Origin: Symbiodinium microadriaticum
Taxonomy: Eukaryota > Sar > Dinophyceae > Suessiales > Symbiodiniaceae
DNA length: 64,000 bases
Direction of reading: 5' to 3'
Assembly (NCBI GenBank): GCA_001939145.1
Contig: LSRX01000255.1
Location: forward strand, 601,376-665,375
Position numbers and translations under genes: made by a program. The notes under the pieces are model-generated. The model was not told the origin of the DNA and ran no database searches. It saw nothing but the letters and a program-made list of their open reading frames with translations. Shown in pieces: positions 1 through 10,508 of this stretch; positions within the stretch are counted from its first letter, which is position 1; each line of letters begins with the position of its first letter.

Positions 1-112
1 CTTGGAGGTTCATGGGTAGCTATAAGTGGGGTTATAATTAAAGTAACTATAGTTATAACCCATATTAAGGGACTTACAACCCTACTTATAACTACCTATG
101 AACCTCCAAGTA
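1..112. mobile_element. Family A palindromic element, copy 1 (MITE-like)
   Basis: The left arm begins CTTGGAGGTTCATGGGTAG and the right arm ends in its near reverse complement, CTACCTATGAACCTCCAAG, followed by TA. The interior (TATAAGTGGGGTTATAA and its complement) continues the palindrome, so the whole element can fold into one hairpin. The window edge may cut the initial TA. There is no coding capacity. The same family recurs seven more times in the window. Confidence 0.85.
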
Positions 113-556
113 GGGGTGCCCCAACCTCCACCACTCAAGGCAAGTAGCTAGGGTTTAAGTATTCTCTGCTCATCAGCCAGGGGCCGACACCAGGAAAGCA
201 TAAGCTACTTAAGCCAACATGAGATCTGGGCCACGACTTGGACAAGTTCTGCGTCATCCTTTGCACAGACCTTGGCTGACGCTGCGTCTGTAGTGTCTGG
301 GCTTACAGGTGGTAAGCCCGCAGGCTGTTTCGAGGTCAACAGTCCCAGATCAGTATGGATGAGGTAGGGTTTAAGATTTAGATCTCAGGAAATGTCTGAC
401 AGCAGTCAACCCTGGGTGGACTACAGCTCAGCCCTGAAGGAAAAAGCACTCCACCTTTGAAGATGTTTGGGCTTCGTGATTGGGAACTTATGTACCTANA
501 AAAGGAACTACAATGGAGACTATAGACTAGTGCAGAGAGGTTCTATCATGTTTCTG

Positions 557-670
557 TACTTGGAGGTTCATGAGTAGCTATAAGTGGGATTATAATTAAA
601 GTAACTATAGTTATAACCCATATTAAGGGACTTACAACCCTACTTATAACTACCTATGAACCTCCAAGTA
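557..670. mobile_element. Family A palindromic element, copy 2 (MITE-like)
   Basis: Runs from TACTTGG to CCAAGTA with long inverted arms. It is the counterpart of copy 1 inside the duplicated 498-bp unit, so it is probably not an independent insertion. Confidence 0.85.
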
Positions 671-1377
671 GGGGTGCCCCAACCTCCACCACTCAAGGCA
701 AGTAGCTAGGGTTTAAGTATTCTCTGCTCATCAGCCAGGGGCCGACACCAGGAAAGCATAAGCTACTTAAGCCAACATGAGATCTGGGCCACGACTTGGA
801 CAAGTTCTGCGTCATCCTTTGCACAGACCTTGGCTGACGCTGCGTCTGTAGTGTCTGGGCTTACAGGTGGTAAGCCCGCAGGCTGTTTCGAGGTCAACAG
901 TCCCAGATCAGTATGGATGAGGTAGGGTTTAAGATTTAGATCTCAGGAAATGTCTGACAGCAGTCAACCCTGGGTGGACTACAGCTCAGCCCTGAAGGAA
1001 AAAGCACTCCACCTTTGAAGATGTTTGGGCTTCGTGATTGGGAACTTATGTACCTACATGCCTTAAAAGTATCTCTGTAATAGGAGCCCCCTTTTCGGCC
1101 TCAGTGTTGCGGTCCTGCGCCATGCTTTGGACACCGACCTCCCACCGACTCCCTTGCTACGCAGGGCCCAAGCTCTCAGCTGCGCCCAGAGCCGAGCGTA
1201 GAATCCCAAAACCCAAACCGCAATGTACTACGACATTTCTGCAATACACTACAGTAGAATGGACTTCATATAGAATACTATAGCACCGCAAAACACAATA
1301 ACGTAGCTTTGTTGGTATAGTCTACTTATAAAAATATATCCTACCACAAGACTATAAACCCTAGAAGCTCTAAGCCC

Positions 1378-1514
1378 TACACCCTGAACCCTAAACCTTC
1401 GGGGCTCCCGGCACAATCAGAGTCCGCGGCACCTTCAGCAGAGATCCTGAGGCAGAGTCTCCCAGCACATCTGCGCAACACAAGGGGGGTTTAGGGTTTA
1501 GGGTTTAGGGTTTT
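1378..1514. repeat. Telomere-repeat cassette: CCCTAAA arm, 91-bp core, TTTAGGG arm
   Basis: A short degenerate CCCTAAA run ends near 1398. A GC-rich unique core spans about 1399-1489. Three to four TTTAGGG heptamers then follow in the opposite orientation. This is the first instance of an arrangement seen many times in the window. Confidence 0.6.
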
Positions 1515-1781
1515 AATGGAGGGGCCTTGAAAATTAGAATAAGTTTTTGGGCTCCTGTATGCTAGAACTATAGTGAGGCACAAGGGGGTTTAATGGAGGG
1601 GCCTTGATAATTAGAACGGGGTTTCTGGGCTCCTGTATGCTAGAACTATAGTGAGGCACAAGGGGGTTCAATGGAGGGGCCTTGATAATTAGAATGGGGT
1701 TTTGGGCTCCTTTTATGCTATAACTGTAATCAGGAACCACCGAAAATTTCTTCGAAATATTCTTGGTAGTTTCCCTGTATT
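1515..1781. mobile_element. Family B element with an internal 77-bp triplication
   Basis: Three units starting at 1515, 1592 and 1670 (period 77-78 bp) each read AATGGAGGGGCCTTGA, then an ATTAGAA motif, GGGCTCCT and a GCTATAACT-like motif. The last unit continues into the usual family B right half (AGGAACCACCGAAAA, then CCCTGTATTA). The minus strand is open for 68 codons across the repeat, but that protein is only the repeat translated. It is a local amplification inside a family B palindrome. Confidence 0.7.
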
Positions 1782-1799
1782 AGGGTCTAAGGGTAGCTG

Positions 1800-2475
1800 C
1801 AGTTCTGGGGGTTTAGGGAAGTAGGGTTTGGGGAAGTTCAGGGTTTAGGGGAGTATAGAGTTTTAGCATTTAGGGAAGTATACAGTTTGTTTAGGGCTTA
1901 GGGACGTGTAGAGTTTGGGGTTTAGGGAAGTGTATATAGTGTGTAGGGTTGAGGGTTATTCCGTCGGGAGGGCTGCTGAAATTCCCCTGAGGACTGGCCA
2001 ACGACTCAGACTGGGTTGGGGGATGAGACGTTTCGCGGACCTCATGATCTCTGAAATCCAAAACCCCTGAACCCAAAGCCAAAACCCCGAACCCTAAGTC
2101 TACAGGCCAAAAGCCGAAAACAACTGAGGTCTCGCGGTGGCTGATGCCAGACAGACGATCCGACTCCTTGAGAAGTAGACGCTGATGTGAGGGTGTTATG
2201 ACAGGTCGTGTACAGCTTTAGAAGAGGAAAAGAAGGGAGGGGAATAGCCTGAAGCCACAACCCGGAAACCCAAAGCCCCAGAACCCCAAAAGCCTACAAC
2301 CCTAAATCCTAAGCCTAAGACCCTAAAACCCTAAACCCTAAAACCCAAAAGCCTATAGACCCTAGACCGTGAACCCGAAACCCTAAACCCTAAGACCCTA
2401 GACCCTCAACCCAAAGCCCAAAACCCCAAAACCTAAACCCGAAACCCCAAAGCCCTAAAGCCTACGACCCTGAAC
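1800..2475. repeat. Degenerate telomere-type repeats, TTTAGGG then CCCTAAA
   Basis: Diverged TTTAGGG heptamers (for example GTTTAGGGAAGTA) run from about 1800 to 1960. Degenerate CCCTAAA heptamers occupy about 2064-2100 and 2270-2475. The bases between are of mixed composition and show no recognisable gene. Confidence 0.7.
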
Positions 2476-2586
2476 AGGACCCAGTCCCGTCTCGAGGAGT
2501 CCTGGCCCTCGGTCCTCGAGCATCTGCAGCCCCACCTTCTCGTGTCGCGAAGTATGGGCACGATCCGGCGTCTTGCCTCGGATGCC

Positions 2587-2707
2587 CCGAGAGCCCAATA
2601 CTCCTTAGTTAGTTAAGGAATATATACCTCAAATTATATAATATTATAGGGACCTTATATATTATTGTTTAAAAGGCATGTTACTTAAGGGCTATTGGGC
2701 TCTCTGG
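2587..2707. mobile_element. Family E palindromic element, copy 1
   Basis: Inverted arms start GAGAGCCCAATA and end TATTGGGCTCTCT. The interior contains TTAAGGAATATA and an AT-rich centre. The same arms are found at 5513-5627. It is non-coding and MITE-like. Confidence 0.7.
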
Positions 2708-2993
2708 GTGAGGGTCTAGGGCTCGATCCCGCGTCTTGCCTCGGAGAGCTTTTCGGCCTCATAGGGTTCCAAGGGTTTCACGGCTACAGGTAGGATTTGG
2801 GACTTCGGAGTAGGGAATTCAGTTGTTTTGGCTGCCAGGCTCAAGTCTCAACTGCATGGCGTGGCATCAGTCTACAATGCGTTTAGGGTTTAGGGTACAT
2901 TCAGGGCGCAAGTTGAGTTCGGATGACGTCTGGGCACAGGGCTTGGGCTTTGAGGCTGCAAGGCTGCGCAGCCACTGAAATACCGTTATATTA

Positions 2994-3071
2994 TATAGGC
3001 GCCTTAATCGTCAGAATGGAGTCGGAGGTATAGCATACTGGAACTATAAAACAAGGAGCCCTAAGGCCCTA
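2994..3071. mobile_element. Degenerate family B element
   Basis: Starts TATAGGCGCCTTAATCGTCA and continues to AACAAGGAGCCC, matching the family B consensus order (TATAGGGGCCTTAATAATTA, then AATAAGGAGCCC). The right terminal arm is diverged. Confidence 0.5.
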
Positions 3072-3447
3072 AGGAAGCATAATCATCAGTAACTATTCAC
3101 ACACATATTAAGCAATAAACATGTTTAAGATGAATCTATGCCAGTTGGCCCATGCCATTCGTTCAGGCCTACATCATTTGGAACAAACATGGAACTCCAA
3201 ACCGTCGAGGATTTACCCTACTACTGGACCCCAAGAAGAACGCGCACCAAAAGCTCCAAGGCACTGGCACGGTGGAGGTCCCACCTCGTGGCTTGAAGCG
3301 CTTGAGTGTTCAGAGGTTTAGGGAGCTCTTCTTGGATGCGTCGGTTGGCACATGTCTCAGGAGCAGCATTGGCAGCAGAATCACCACCAGCACCAGCCCC
3401 CGCTGTGACTCTTGCTGCTGCGGGCTCTGCTGCACGTTACTGGCAGC

Positions 3448-3611
3448 TACTGCTACTACCACTACGACGACGACGACGACGACTACTACTGTTGAGGATG
3501 CATCCTGCATTGCCTCAAGGACTCTAAAGTATGGGAAGTATGGTATATAGTATATTCCTTATTGTGGGTAATGCAGGCTAGTACTAGTACTAGTACTAGT
3601 ACTAGTACTAG

Positions 3612-3642
<31 letters not shown>

Positions 3643-3663
3643 ACTACTATGCTACTACCACCC

Positions 3664-3732
<69 letters not shown>

Positions 3733-4153
3733 GGGTTGCGCGCCTCCTGGCGCCTGATAGTTTTATCTGGTTCGAGGGTACAAAATGCAGGTTTTAACAC
3801 AATTTTTAGAAAATGCAGTTAAGCGAAGTTCTGTCCAACTAATTGGGAGTACTACTACGTACACTGAACATGATGATGATGATGACGGTGACGATGCTCA
3901 TGATGATGAAGATGCTGAGGTTGACGACTATGTTGAGGATGATGTTGAGGATGGGGTGGATGATGAATATGAAGATGATGATATGCTGCTCCTGCCGTGA
4001 TTTATCTGCTGCTGCTGCTGCTGCTGCTGCTGCTACTCCTGTTACTGCAAAAGGCAAGCACTCGTGCTGTCAACCATATCGTTATAAGCCCCCCCCCCCG
4101 CCAAAGCAAGGTTAACACCAGGCGCCTGGAGGCGCGCTTAGCTGCTACTACTG

Positions 4154-4197
<44 letters not shown>

Positions 4198-4327
4198 GCT
4201 ACTGCTACTGCTACTGCTACTGCTACTGCTACTGCTACTGCTACTGCTACTGGTACTGGTACTGGTACTGGTACTGGTACTGGTACTGCTACTGCTACTG
4301 CTACTGCTACTGCTACTGCTACTGCTG

Positions 4328-4358
<31 letters not shown>

Positions 4359-4359
4359 G

Positions 4360-4398
<39 letters not shown>

Positions 4399-4437
4399 GC
4401 TACTACTACTACTGCTACTGCTACTGCTACGCCGAAC
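3448..4437. repeat. Compound trinucleotide / hexanucleotide microsatellite block
   Basis: Nearly 1 kb is built from CTA, CGA, CTG and GAT trinucleotides. At 3577-3732 it is (TAG TAC), then (CTG), then (CTA)n; at 3869-3990 mostly GATGAT; at 4005-4035 (CTG)n. At 4141-4430 (TAC)n passes into (TACTGC)n, (TACTGG)n, (TACTGC)n and back to (TAC)n. A 17-bp near-perfect inverted repeat, GCGCGCCTCCTGGCGCC at about 3737-3753 and its complement at about 4120-4137, brackets the GAT/CTG section. All six frames are open here by composition, giving homopolymeric Leu, Thr or Ser strings that are not genes. Confidence 0.85.
3487..3578. mobile_element. Family D palindromic element, copy 1
   Basis: Begins ACTGTTGAGGATGCATCCTG, contains AAGGACTCTAAAGTATGGGA and ends ATTCCTTATTGTGGGTAATG, then CAGG. 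The two ends are inverted repeats, and the same structure appears at 14985-15070 and 30471-30581. It sits inside the trinucleotide block. Confidence 0.7.
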
Positions 4438-5390
4438 TGCCTGAAACTGCAGCTGCTGCCGCCAAGCTACCCCTCCTGATCCTCCTCCTCATCCCCCTAC
4501 TTATTGGTGATTAGAGGGCTCTGCCAAGCTCCTCCTCCCTCCTGCTGCTACGCATCTGGCATGGTTGATTTTATGCGTTATTGCTTGACGCCTACGCTGT
4601 GGATGCAAGCTTGCCCAAGTGCGCACGACAACATAGCATGACCGGGAATCCCGGACAGACGGGAATCCTCGCGCCGCTTCACACAGTCTTCGTGGGCCTT
4701 GCGTCAGCACGGGTTCGACTGTCTTAGTGTTCATCACGAACGGCAGTGTGACAGTAATCACAGCAACAAGCAACAGCAGCCATGGCAGCAACATCGTAGA
4801 CAGCAGTATGTACTAGTCGCATAGTAGTACCTATGAAAGAAATGCAGGGACAACGCAACTTCATTCATGTAGGGGTATCAAACGATGCCCTTGACCGTCG
4901 GCCTCAGTACAACCATCACTGCCACTAGTTAACAATTCGCAATGCTCCTCCCCGCCTCTTCGGCTTGAGCTCGGGACTACATCTCGACGGTTTTACTGAT
5001 GCATGTAGGGCTGCCATGAAGTAGAAGATCTGCAGAGTATCTGGGGGATGCGCCCAGGGAGCATAGCCCTGTGGTGAGATGTCCAGCGTCAGGACATGCC
5101 CAACCGTGCCTCCGGTGAGAAAAAACTCGCCCAGGCCCTAAACCCTGAAGGCCAAGACCCTAGACCTAGCTGAACCCAAATCACGGGCACAGTCTAGGGC
5201 ACCGAAATCAAAACTGTAGAGCCGGGCCTCTGGACCCCTATATGCAGGTAAGCACCGGAAAAACATGCTCTAAGATACGAGGACTTCTTGAGCTCCCATG
5301 GGGAGTCTGGAAGTAGGACTTCAGGGGCTTTTGGGATTAGGGTTGAGTTGGGGCTGTTGGGTTAAGTCGGGTTTTTGCGACTTCCGGTGT
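4438..5390. other. No recognisable gene
   Basis: Mixed-composition sequence. A 97-codon minus-strand reading frame (4501-4794) has a hydrophobic start but resembles no family I know and lacks supporting context. A short degenerate CCCTAAA patch lies near 5140. Confidence 0.4.
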
Positions 5391-5512
5391 CAGGTCATGG
5401 GTTCGGGTGGGGGGTGGGGGGGGGGGTTGAGGGTTTTAGGGTTGAGGGTTTAGGGTTTGGGAATGTAGACTCAAGCGGGAAGATGGGACCATCTCCGGCC
5501 TGTCTTGGGGCT

Positions 5513-5627
5513 TACCCAGAGAACCCAATACCCTTTAATTAAGGAATATACCTTAAATCATCATATTAAGGCCCCTATGATTTAAGGTAGATTCCTCAAT
5601 TAAGGGGTACTGGGTTCTCTAGGTAGG
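5513..5627. mobile_element. Family E palindromic element, copy 2
   Basis: Arms ACCCAGAGAACCCAATACCC and GGGTACTGGGTTCTCTAGGT are inverted. The inner parts TTAATTAAGGAATATACC and GGTAGATTCCTCAATTAA continue the palindrome. It is better preserved than the copy at 2587. Confidence 0.8.
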
Positions 5628-6028
5628 GCAGGCTTAGGGGCTTAGGGTGCAGAGCTTCGAGGGTTCAGACCGATTGCTAGGCAATCTCCGAAAACACTGC
5701 TCTAAAGTCTCTAAGCTGTAGGGTCCCTCGTTAAACTTTCTTAGAGGGATCTATAAAGCTTAGGGTTCACGCTTTGGGAGATAGGGCTTAGATGAGTAAT
5801 AAGGTTCAGGGTTTTAAGGTTCAGGTGTAGGCTTATGAAATTATGGACAAACAAGAGTCAGCAAGAGTATCCCCTTGGAGCGCCCATCTACACAAGCTGT
5901 AATGTCCGCCAATACCCCAAGTTTCGGTTATGAAACCAAACCCCGAAGCCTAACATGAGGCCACCGAATTCAGGGTTGAGGGCTTCAGGACTTGGATCCT
6001 TGCTGCCCAAATCTCATAATATGTAATG
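5628..6028. other. No recognisable gene; degenerate telomere-type repeats
   Basis: Scattered TTTAGGG-like heptamers (for example GGCTTAGGG) lie among unique sequence. No supported ORF was found. Confidence 0.4.
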
Positions 6029-6126
6029 TAGGGGCCTTCATAGTTAGAATAGGGTTCTGGGTATATTATACGACAGTTGTAATAAGGAGCCACCAAAAAG
6101 TATAGATAACTATTGGGGCCCCTATA
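6029..6126. mobile_element. Family B palindromic element
   Basis: Starts TAGGGGCCTTCATAGTTAGA, then AATAGGGTTCTGGGTATATT, TAATAAGGAGCCACC and AGTATAGATAACTATTGGGG, ending CCCCTATAT. It is one of the clearest family B copies, with terminal arms TAGGGGCC and GGCCCCTA inverted. Confidence 0.8.
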
Positions 6127-6535
6127 TTGGGGTCTGAGGATCCTCACAACCCTGCACCTCAAAACAACTACACCCTAAAATCCAAATCGTAAGCCTAAAC
6201 CTTATGAAGCATATCAACCCTCTCCCAAAGGTCCCAAATACCTATACGGTAGGATGTAGGGCTCTTCTAAAAAAAGGGAATCAGCATTGATTTGGGAAAG
6301 AATCCCCCATACCAGTACCTAGGAACCTCTGGGTTTCCAGCTAAAACGGAACCCTAACACCCCTGCCCTACACTTCTCTGCAAAGGAAGCATAAAACTCG
6401 AGGCCTGCCCTTTAAAAGGAGCGCCAAAAACCCTTTGGGCCACTCTTCTTACCCGATTTGTCCAGTACCTAAGGGAACTAAAGGTTAAGCTTTGGGAGGA
6501 ATATATAATTAGGGATTTTCGTACCCCCAAACATA

Positions 6536-6598
6536 CTAAACCCTAAAACCCTAAAACCCTAACACCCTCAAACCCTAAGACCCTAAACCCTCAACCCT
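6536..6598. repeat. Telomere-type array, CCCTAAA orientation
   Basis: About eight CCCTAAA/CCCTAAAA units with small variants. Confidence 0.8.
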
Positions 6599-7270
6599 AC
6601 TAAGCTACTGAGGGGCCAGCTGCTGAGCTCCTGGAGCTCCGCCACGATACTGCGGCGCAATCAGCGGAGGAGACGGGCTTACTATAGGGGCCTTCTTAAT
6701 TGGGATTTGCGGGCTTCCGGCGTATAAGGAGCCCTGGGGAACAGTAGTAGTTGCGTAGGCTTTTTATATATATGAGTTCTCTTTAGCCGACGTACCATGG
6801 ATTCCATAAGGCGTCTATGAGATTCTGTAAGGGGTTCTGTAAGGGTCGATGGGTTTCGGAACAGGATTTGGGGTTTGCTGATGGCTGAAGCACGGAACTG
6901 GATTTTGACCACCTCTTGAAGCATAGTTTCTGAAGTGGAATGGGCTTAGGGGTTCTCCGACTGAAGTGGAATGGGTTTAGGCGTTCTCTGACAGTGGAAT
7001 GGGTCTAGATGCAAGGTCAAATCCCTGGCCAAGGATATGACTTCGTTCAGACCATGCGAGGACCATGTCGCAGCTCCCATCAGTTCAAGCGCGGGGTGGC
7101 CCTTTGTATATTCTTGCATGTCACACTCTGCCTTGTTCAAGAGCTCTTTCGGGAGGGTCTGAAGAAGTGAGCAACGATGTAAACGTCGTGCAAGGCCGAG
7201 GGTAAATACGCGTATAAGAACACATTGTCTACATGAATGAACATGAAAACCTGTATTAAATAAAGAAATA
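6599..7270. other. No recognisable gene
   Basis: Holds a partial family B-like left half near 6684 (TATAGGGGCCTTCTTAATTG) and otherwise unique sequence. Minus-strand frames of 80 and 109 codons show no known domain. Confidence 0.4.
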
Positions 7271-7275
7271 CGCAC

Positions 7276-7640
7276 TTACATATATACATAGATACATACA
7301 TAGATATGTAGATACATGCATGCATGCATGCATGCATGTATGCGTGCATACCTATACGCATGCATACTTACTTACATTCATTCACCCATTCCTCCCTCCC
7401 TCCCTCCCTCCCTCCCTCGCTCCGTCCGTCCGTCCGTCCATCCATCCATGCATCCATCCATCCATCTATCCATCCATCCATCCATCCATGCACCGATGCC
7501 TCATTCATGAGAATGTACATGCACATGTGTATATATATATATATATATATACATACACCTACATACACATCGATATGCATACATACATACAAACAGACAG
7601 ACAGACATGCACCTATGTCTCTGTGTGTGTACGTACATTC
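7276..7640. repeat. Compound tetranucleotide microsatellite series
   Basis: Runs through (ATAC), (GCAT), TTAC/TTCA, (CTCC), (CGTC), (CATC), (TA)n, (CATA) and (CAGA) blocks, each differing from its neighbour by about one base. Open frames through it are translated repeats. Confidence 0.9.
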
Positions 7641-7798
7641 GCACACTCCACACACCGGAAACCATCTATACGCTTCATACGACATAGCTTCACCCGTTCA
7701 AGTCGGCGCGGTGCCTGGCCAGCCCCCCACACTCCGTTCCAATTTCGACCACCTAGGACCGCAATGCTTCAGTGGATTGGCATCGGGGAGGCCTACTC

Positions 7799-7864
7799 TA
7801 GGGGCCTTCCAGTTATAGTACAGTATACCCCAAAACCCTATCCTAACCATTAAGGCCCCTATAC
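7799..7864. mobile_element. Short family B element, reverse orientation
   Basis: Terminal arms TAGGGGCCTTCC and TTAAGGCCCCTATA. The centre, ACCCCAAAACCCTATCCTAA, is the complement of the family B left half. At about 66 bp it is an internally deleted copy. Confidence 0.65.
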
Positions 7865-8033
7865 TACACTTCCCTTCGAGGGACACGATGCCACTCACGG
7901 CTTGGCGTTGCTTTGGAGAGATGCCAGTGTAAGCCCTTTGTTGAAACGCTTCAACACCTCCGAGCCCTACTAAATCCCAGTGTCCTCTTGCAAGCGCTTG
8001 CAAACAGCGTATAAGTGCATGCTTCTGTATGTG

Positions 8034-8064
8034 ATACACACACATACATACATACATACATACA

Positions 8065-8095
<31 letters not shown>

Positions 8096-8260
8096 GTATA
8101 CATATGTATACATATGTATACATATATATATATATATATACGTGTGTGTACATATGTATATATATATACACACACAGATTCACGCTATGTATGTACATGT
8201 GCCTATGAACGTGCATATGTATATATATATATATATATGTATATGTATATGTATATATTT
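8034..8260. repeat. (ACAT)n / (TA)n microsatellite
   Basis: Long ACAT tetranucleotide run, then (CATATGTATA) units and TA dinucleotides. A short (GAGA) patch follows at about 8345-8380. Confidence 0.9.
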
Positions 8261-8494
8261 ATAAAGTAGCTCATGTACTTGACTTTTGTTCCTACATACG
8301 ATTATACATGTATGTGTGTGTATATATCAATGTATGCAAGGCAGGAGAGAACGAGAGAGATAGAGAGCGAAAGAGAGAGACCGTTCAAGCTTACAAATGT
8401 ACTTTGAGCCCCGAAAAGTTGGACCGGAAGCTGTCCGTGTGTTAAAGCAGCTGGGCGCGAGGCAAGATCTGGTTTCAGGTCCCAGAGATGCTCC

Positions 8495-8600
8495 TACTTG
8501 GAGGTTCATGGGTAGTTATAAGTAGGGTTATAAGTCCCCCAAAAATGGATAGTTACCCTACTTATAACCCCACTTATAACGACCCATGAACCTCCAAGTA
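8495..8600. mobile_element. Family A palindromic element, copy 3
   Basis: TACTTGGAGGTTCATGGGTA to CCATGAACCTCCAAGTA, with internal TTATAAGTAGGG and CCCCACTTATAA arms. It is compact and near-perfectly palindromic. Confidence 0.9.
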
Positions 8601-9790
8601 ATGTCATCAAGTCTACAAAGTTTAAGGTTTAGGGTTGAAGGCTTAGGGCTTAGGCGGCCCTGAACAGACCGGGCATAATGAGGTCCGTGGGTATGGTATG
8701 ACGGAGGCGTAGGCTAAACTTTAGGGCGAGTACATGGTTATGAAGCACCAATTAGGCGGAGTTTATGACTATGAAGCACTAGGACCCTTGAGGAAACCCG
8801 GAGATTTGTGGTTAGGCTCTAGGGCTGTCAGGGTTCAAGGTTTGGGCTAGGGTCTGCTTGGATGTTTGGGTGGCTATATAGTCAGGTGCCCGGACCAATG
8901 TAGTGCCACTTACTTCATCCCGCTCCCTCACCGCGGCCGCCTCCACCCCGCCCCAACTCATACCATATCTGTTTCTTGGAGGTCCTGTTCCAAGGGAGGC
9001 TTCAACGCTTGTGGTTCAAGACGGCCGGTGAGGTGATGGCAGCAAGAGTAGCTCCAGTACCAGTGCCGACGAAAACCAAATGGTCTGGTCAAGCTTTATG
9101 TTTGTGAATGTAGGGAGCTCAAAAGTACAGTAAGTAGTTGGACAAGTAGTAGGATGCTTCAAGGCCTGTAACTTCCGGCGAGCTCTCGGACAACGTGATG
9201 ACGATTCCCAGTCCTGCAAAAGCGCCAGTGTGACGGGATCCTGGCCAGAGACAGGTTCGACGAAGTGTGCGGGAAGATGAACGCACAAAAACTGTGTTGC
9301 AGCTGCCACAAAGACTATTCAGTTGAGCCGTGACACTTGAAGAGCAACATCAAGGTTCTTAGTAGTCACGCGATACGATCATTATATAATTGCACGGGGC
9401 CTTTTGGGCCTTTGGCCTGCATGATTTGGTACAGCTTTTCGGTTGAAAAAGAATCTTTTTGATATGTTTGTGGCTCAGACGTTTGCACTGCTTGAAGTTG
9501 TGGGTCTTCGGGTTACAAGATTAAGTGAAAAAAACTGGGGTTATGCGAAGCTCGAAATCTAAACGAATCGAAGCTGGGATGACAAGGATTTTTGAAGTCC
9601 GTCGACCCTCTTGCACCGAAGACATGCTCCTGCCTCAAGTACAGATGCTCTTGCCTTCATAAAACCTAAGCCTAAGCTCTTTACCAAAACGCAACTCCCA
9701 AATCCTGAGACCCCCAACCCCCACATCCTAGAACTTGGCTCTTCAAACGTCTAAGCAAACCCTAACATGTAATCCCGACTCCACGGCTGT
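8601..9790. other. No recognisable gene
   Basis: Unique sequence with scattered TTTAGGG-like heptamers near 8620-8660 and 8815. The 97-codon minus-strand frame at 9016-9309 shows no family resemblance. Confidence 0.4.
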
Positions 9791-9794
9791 GCTA

Positions 9795-10280
9795 CAACGC
9801 ACAACCCTAAACCCCTAAACCCCCAAACCCCTAAACCCTAAGCCACAACCCCCTAACCCCCAAGCCACAACCCCCTAACCCCCAACCCCTGAACCCAACC
9901 CCTAACCCCTAAACCCCTAAACCCTAAGGCCTAGACCCTAAGCCCTAAACCCCTAACCTCTAAACCCCTAACCCCTAAACCCTAAACCTCTAAACCCCTA
10001 AGCCCTAAACCCTAAGCCCTAAACCCCTCATCCCTAAGCCCTAGATGGGGGGAGGGGGGGTGCGAGTCCGGGCCTGTGAGGCCCGAACGCCAAACAGGCG
10101 TGCGCCGAGCCCCTGCCGGTTCACCAACCTCCGAGGCTTTAAAGCGGGCGGGCAAGGGACCTATAGGGGTTTATAGTTATTATGACTACTATTATTATTA
10201 TTATTGATATTATTATTATGTTTTTTGATTAAAGGGGCTTAGGGTTTCGGGTTATCGTTTCTTCTGTTTTTTAAAGGGTT
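9795..10280. repeat. Long CCCTAAA array, GC-rich core, short TTTAGGG arm
   Basis: About 250 bp of CCCTAAA/CCCCTAAA heptamers and octamers (9799-10045). A G-rich and then GC-rich core with small inverted repeats follows (GGGCCTGTGAGGCCC), then a (TTA)n patch, then TTTAGGG units from about 10225. Confidence 0.7.
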
Positions 10281-10379
10281 TAGGGTTTAAGTCAGAGCAT
10301 TCTGGGGCTTAGGCTTGCGGGGTTTCGGCTTGGACTTTGTAGGCGTTGGGATCTTGGGTTTTGAGGCCCAGCCCAAACC

Positions 10380-10508
10380 TTAAACCCTAAACCCTAAACC
10401 CTATCTCTAGGGAATGGGTGAATTCTTCTCCGGAGGGTGCCCATGTATCCAAAAAACCACATACGTTGGCCCTACAAGTACCTTTATTTTGGGATTTAGG
10501 GTTTAGGA
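10380..10508. repeat. Telomere-repeat cassette with a 92-bp core
   Basis: Three CCCTAAA units end at about 10402, a unique core spans about 10403-10494, and GATTTAGGGTTTAGG follows. Confidence 0.6.

Larger units (their letters stand above)
1..1056. repeat. Direct duplication of a 498-bp segment around a single N
   Basis: Bases 1-498 are repeated at 559-1056 at a constant offset of 558 bp. In the parts compared by eye the two copies differ only at a couple of bases near the start (TGGGTAG versus TGAGTAG, GTGGGG versus GTGGGA). A lone N sits at 499, exactly where the first copy ends, and a short unique stretch of about 57 bp follows. The layout fits two overlapping contig ends or two haplotypes placed in tandem by scaffolding rather than a biological tandem repeat. 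No gene is seen in the unit. Confidence 0.85.

Noticed and set aside
1534-1740. 68-codon minus-strand ORF with internal repeats
   Set aside because: Translation of the triplicated family B unit.
3997-4479. 160-codon plus-strand ORF rich in Leu, Thr and Ala
   Set aside because: It is a direct translation of the trinucleotide microsatellite; equivalent frames are open on both strands.
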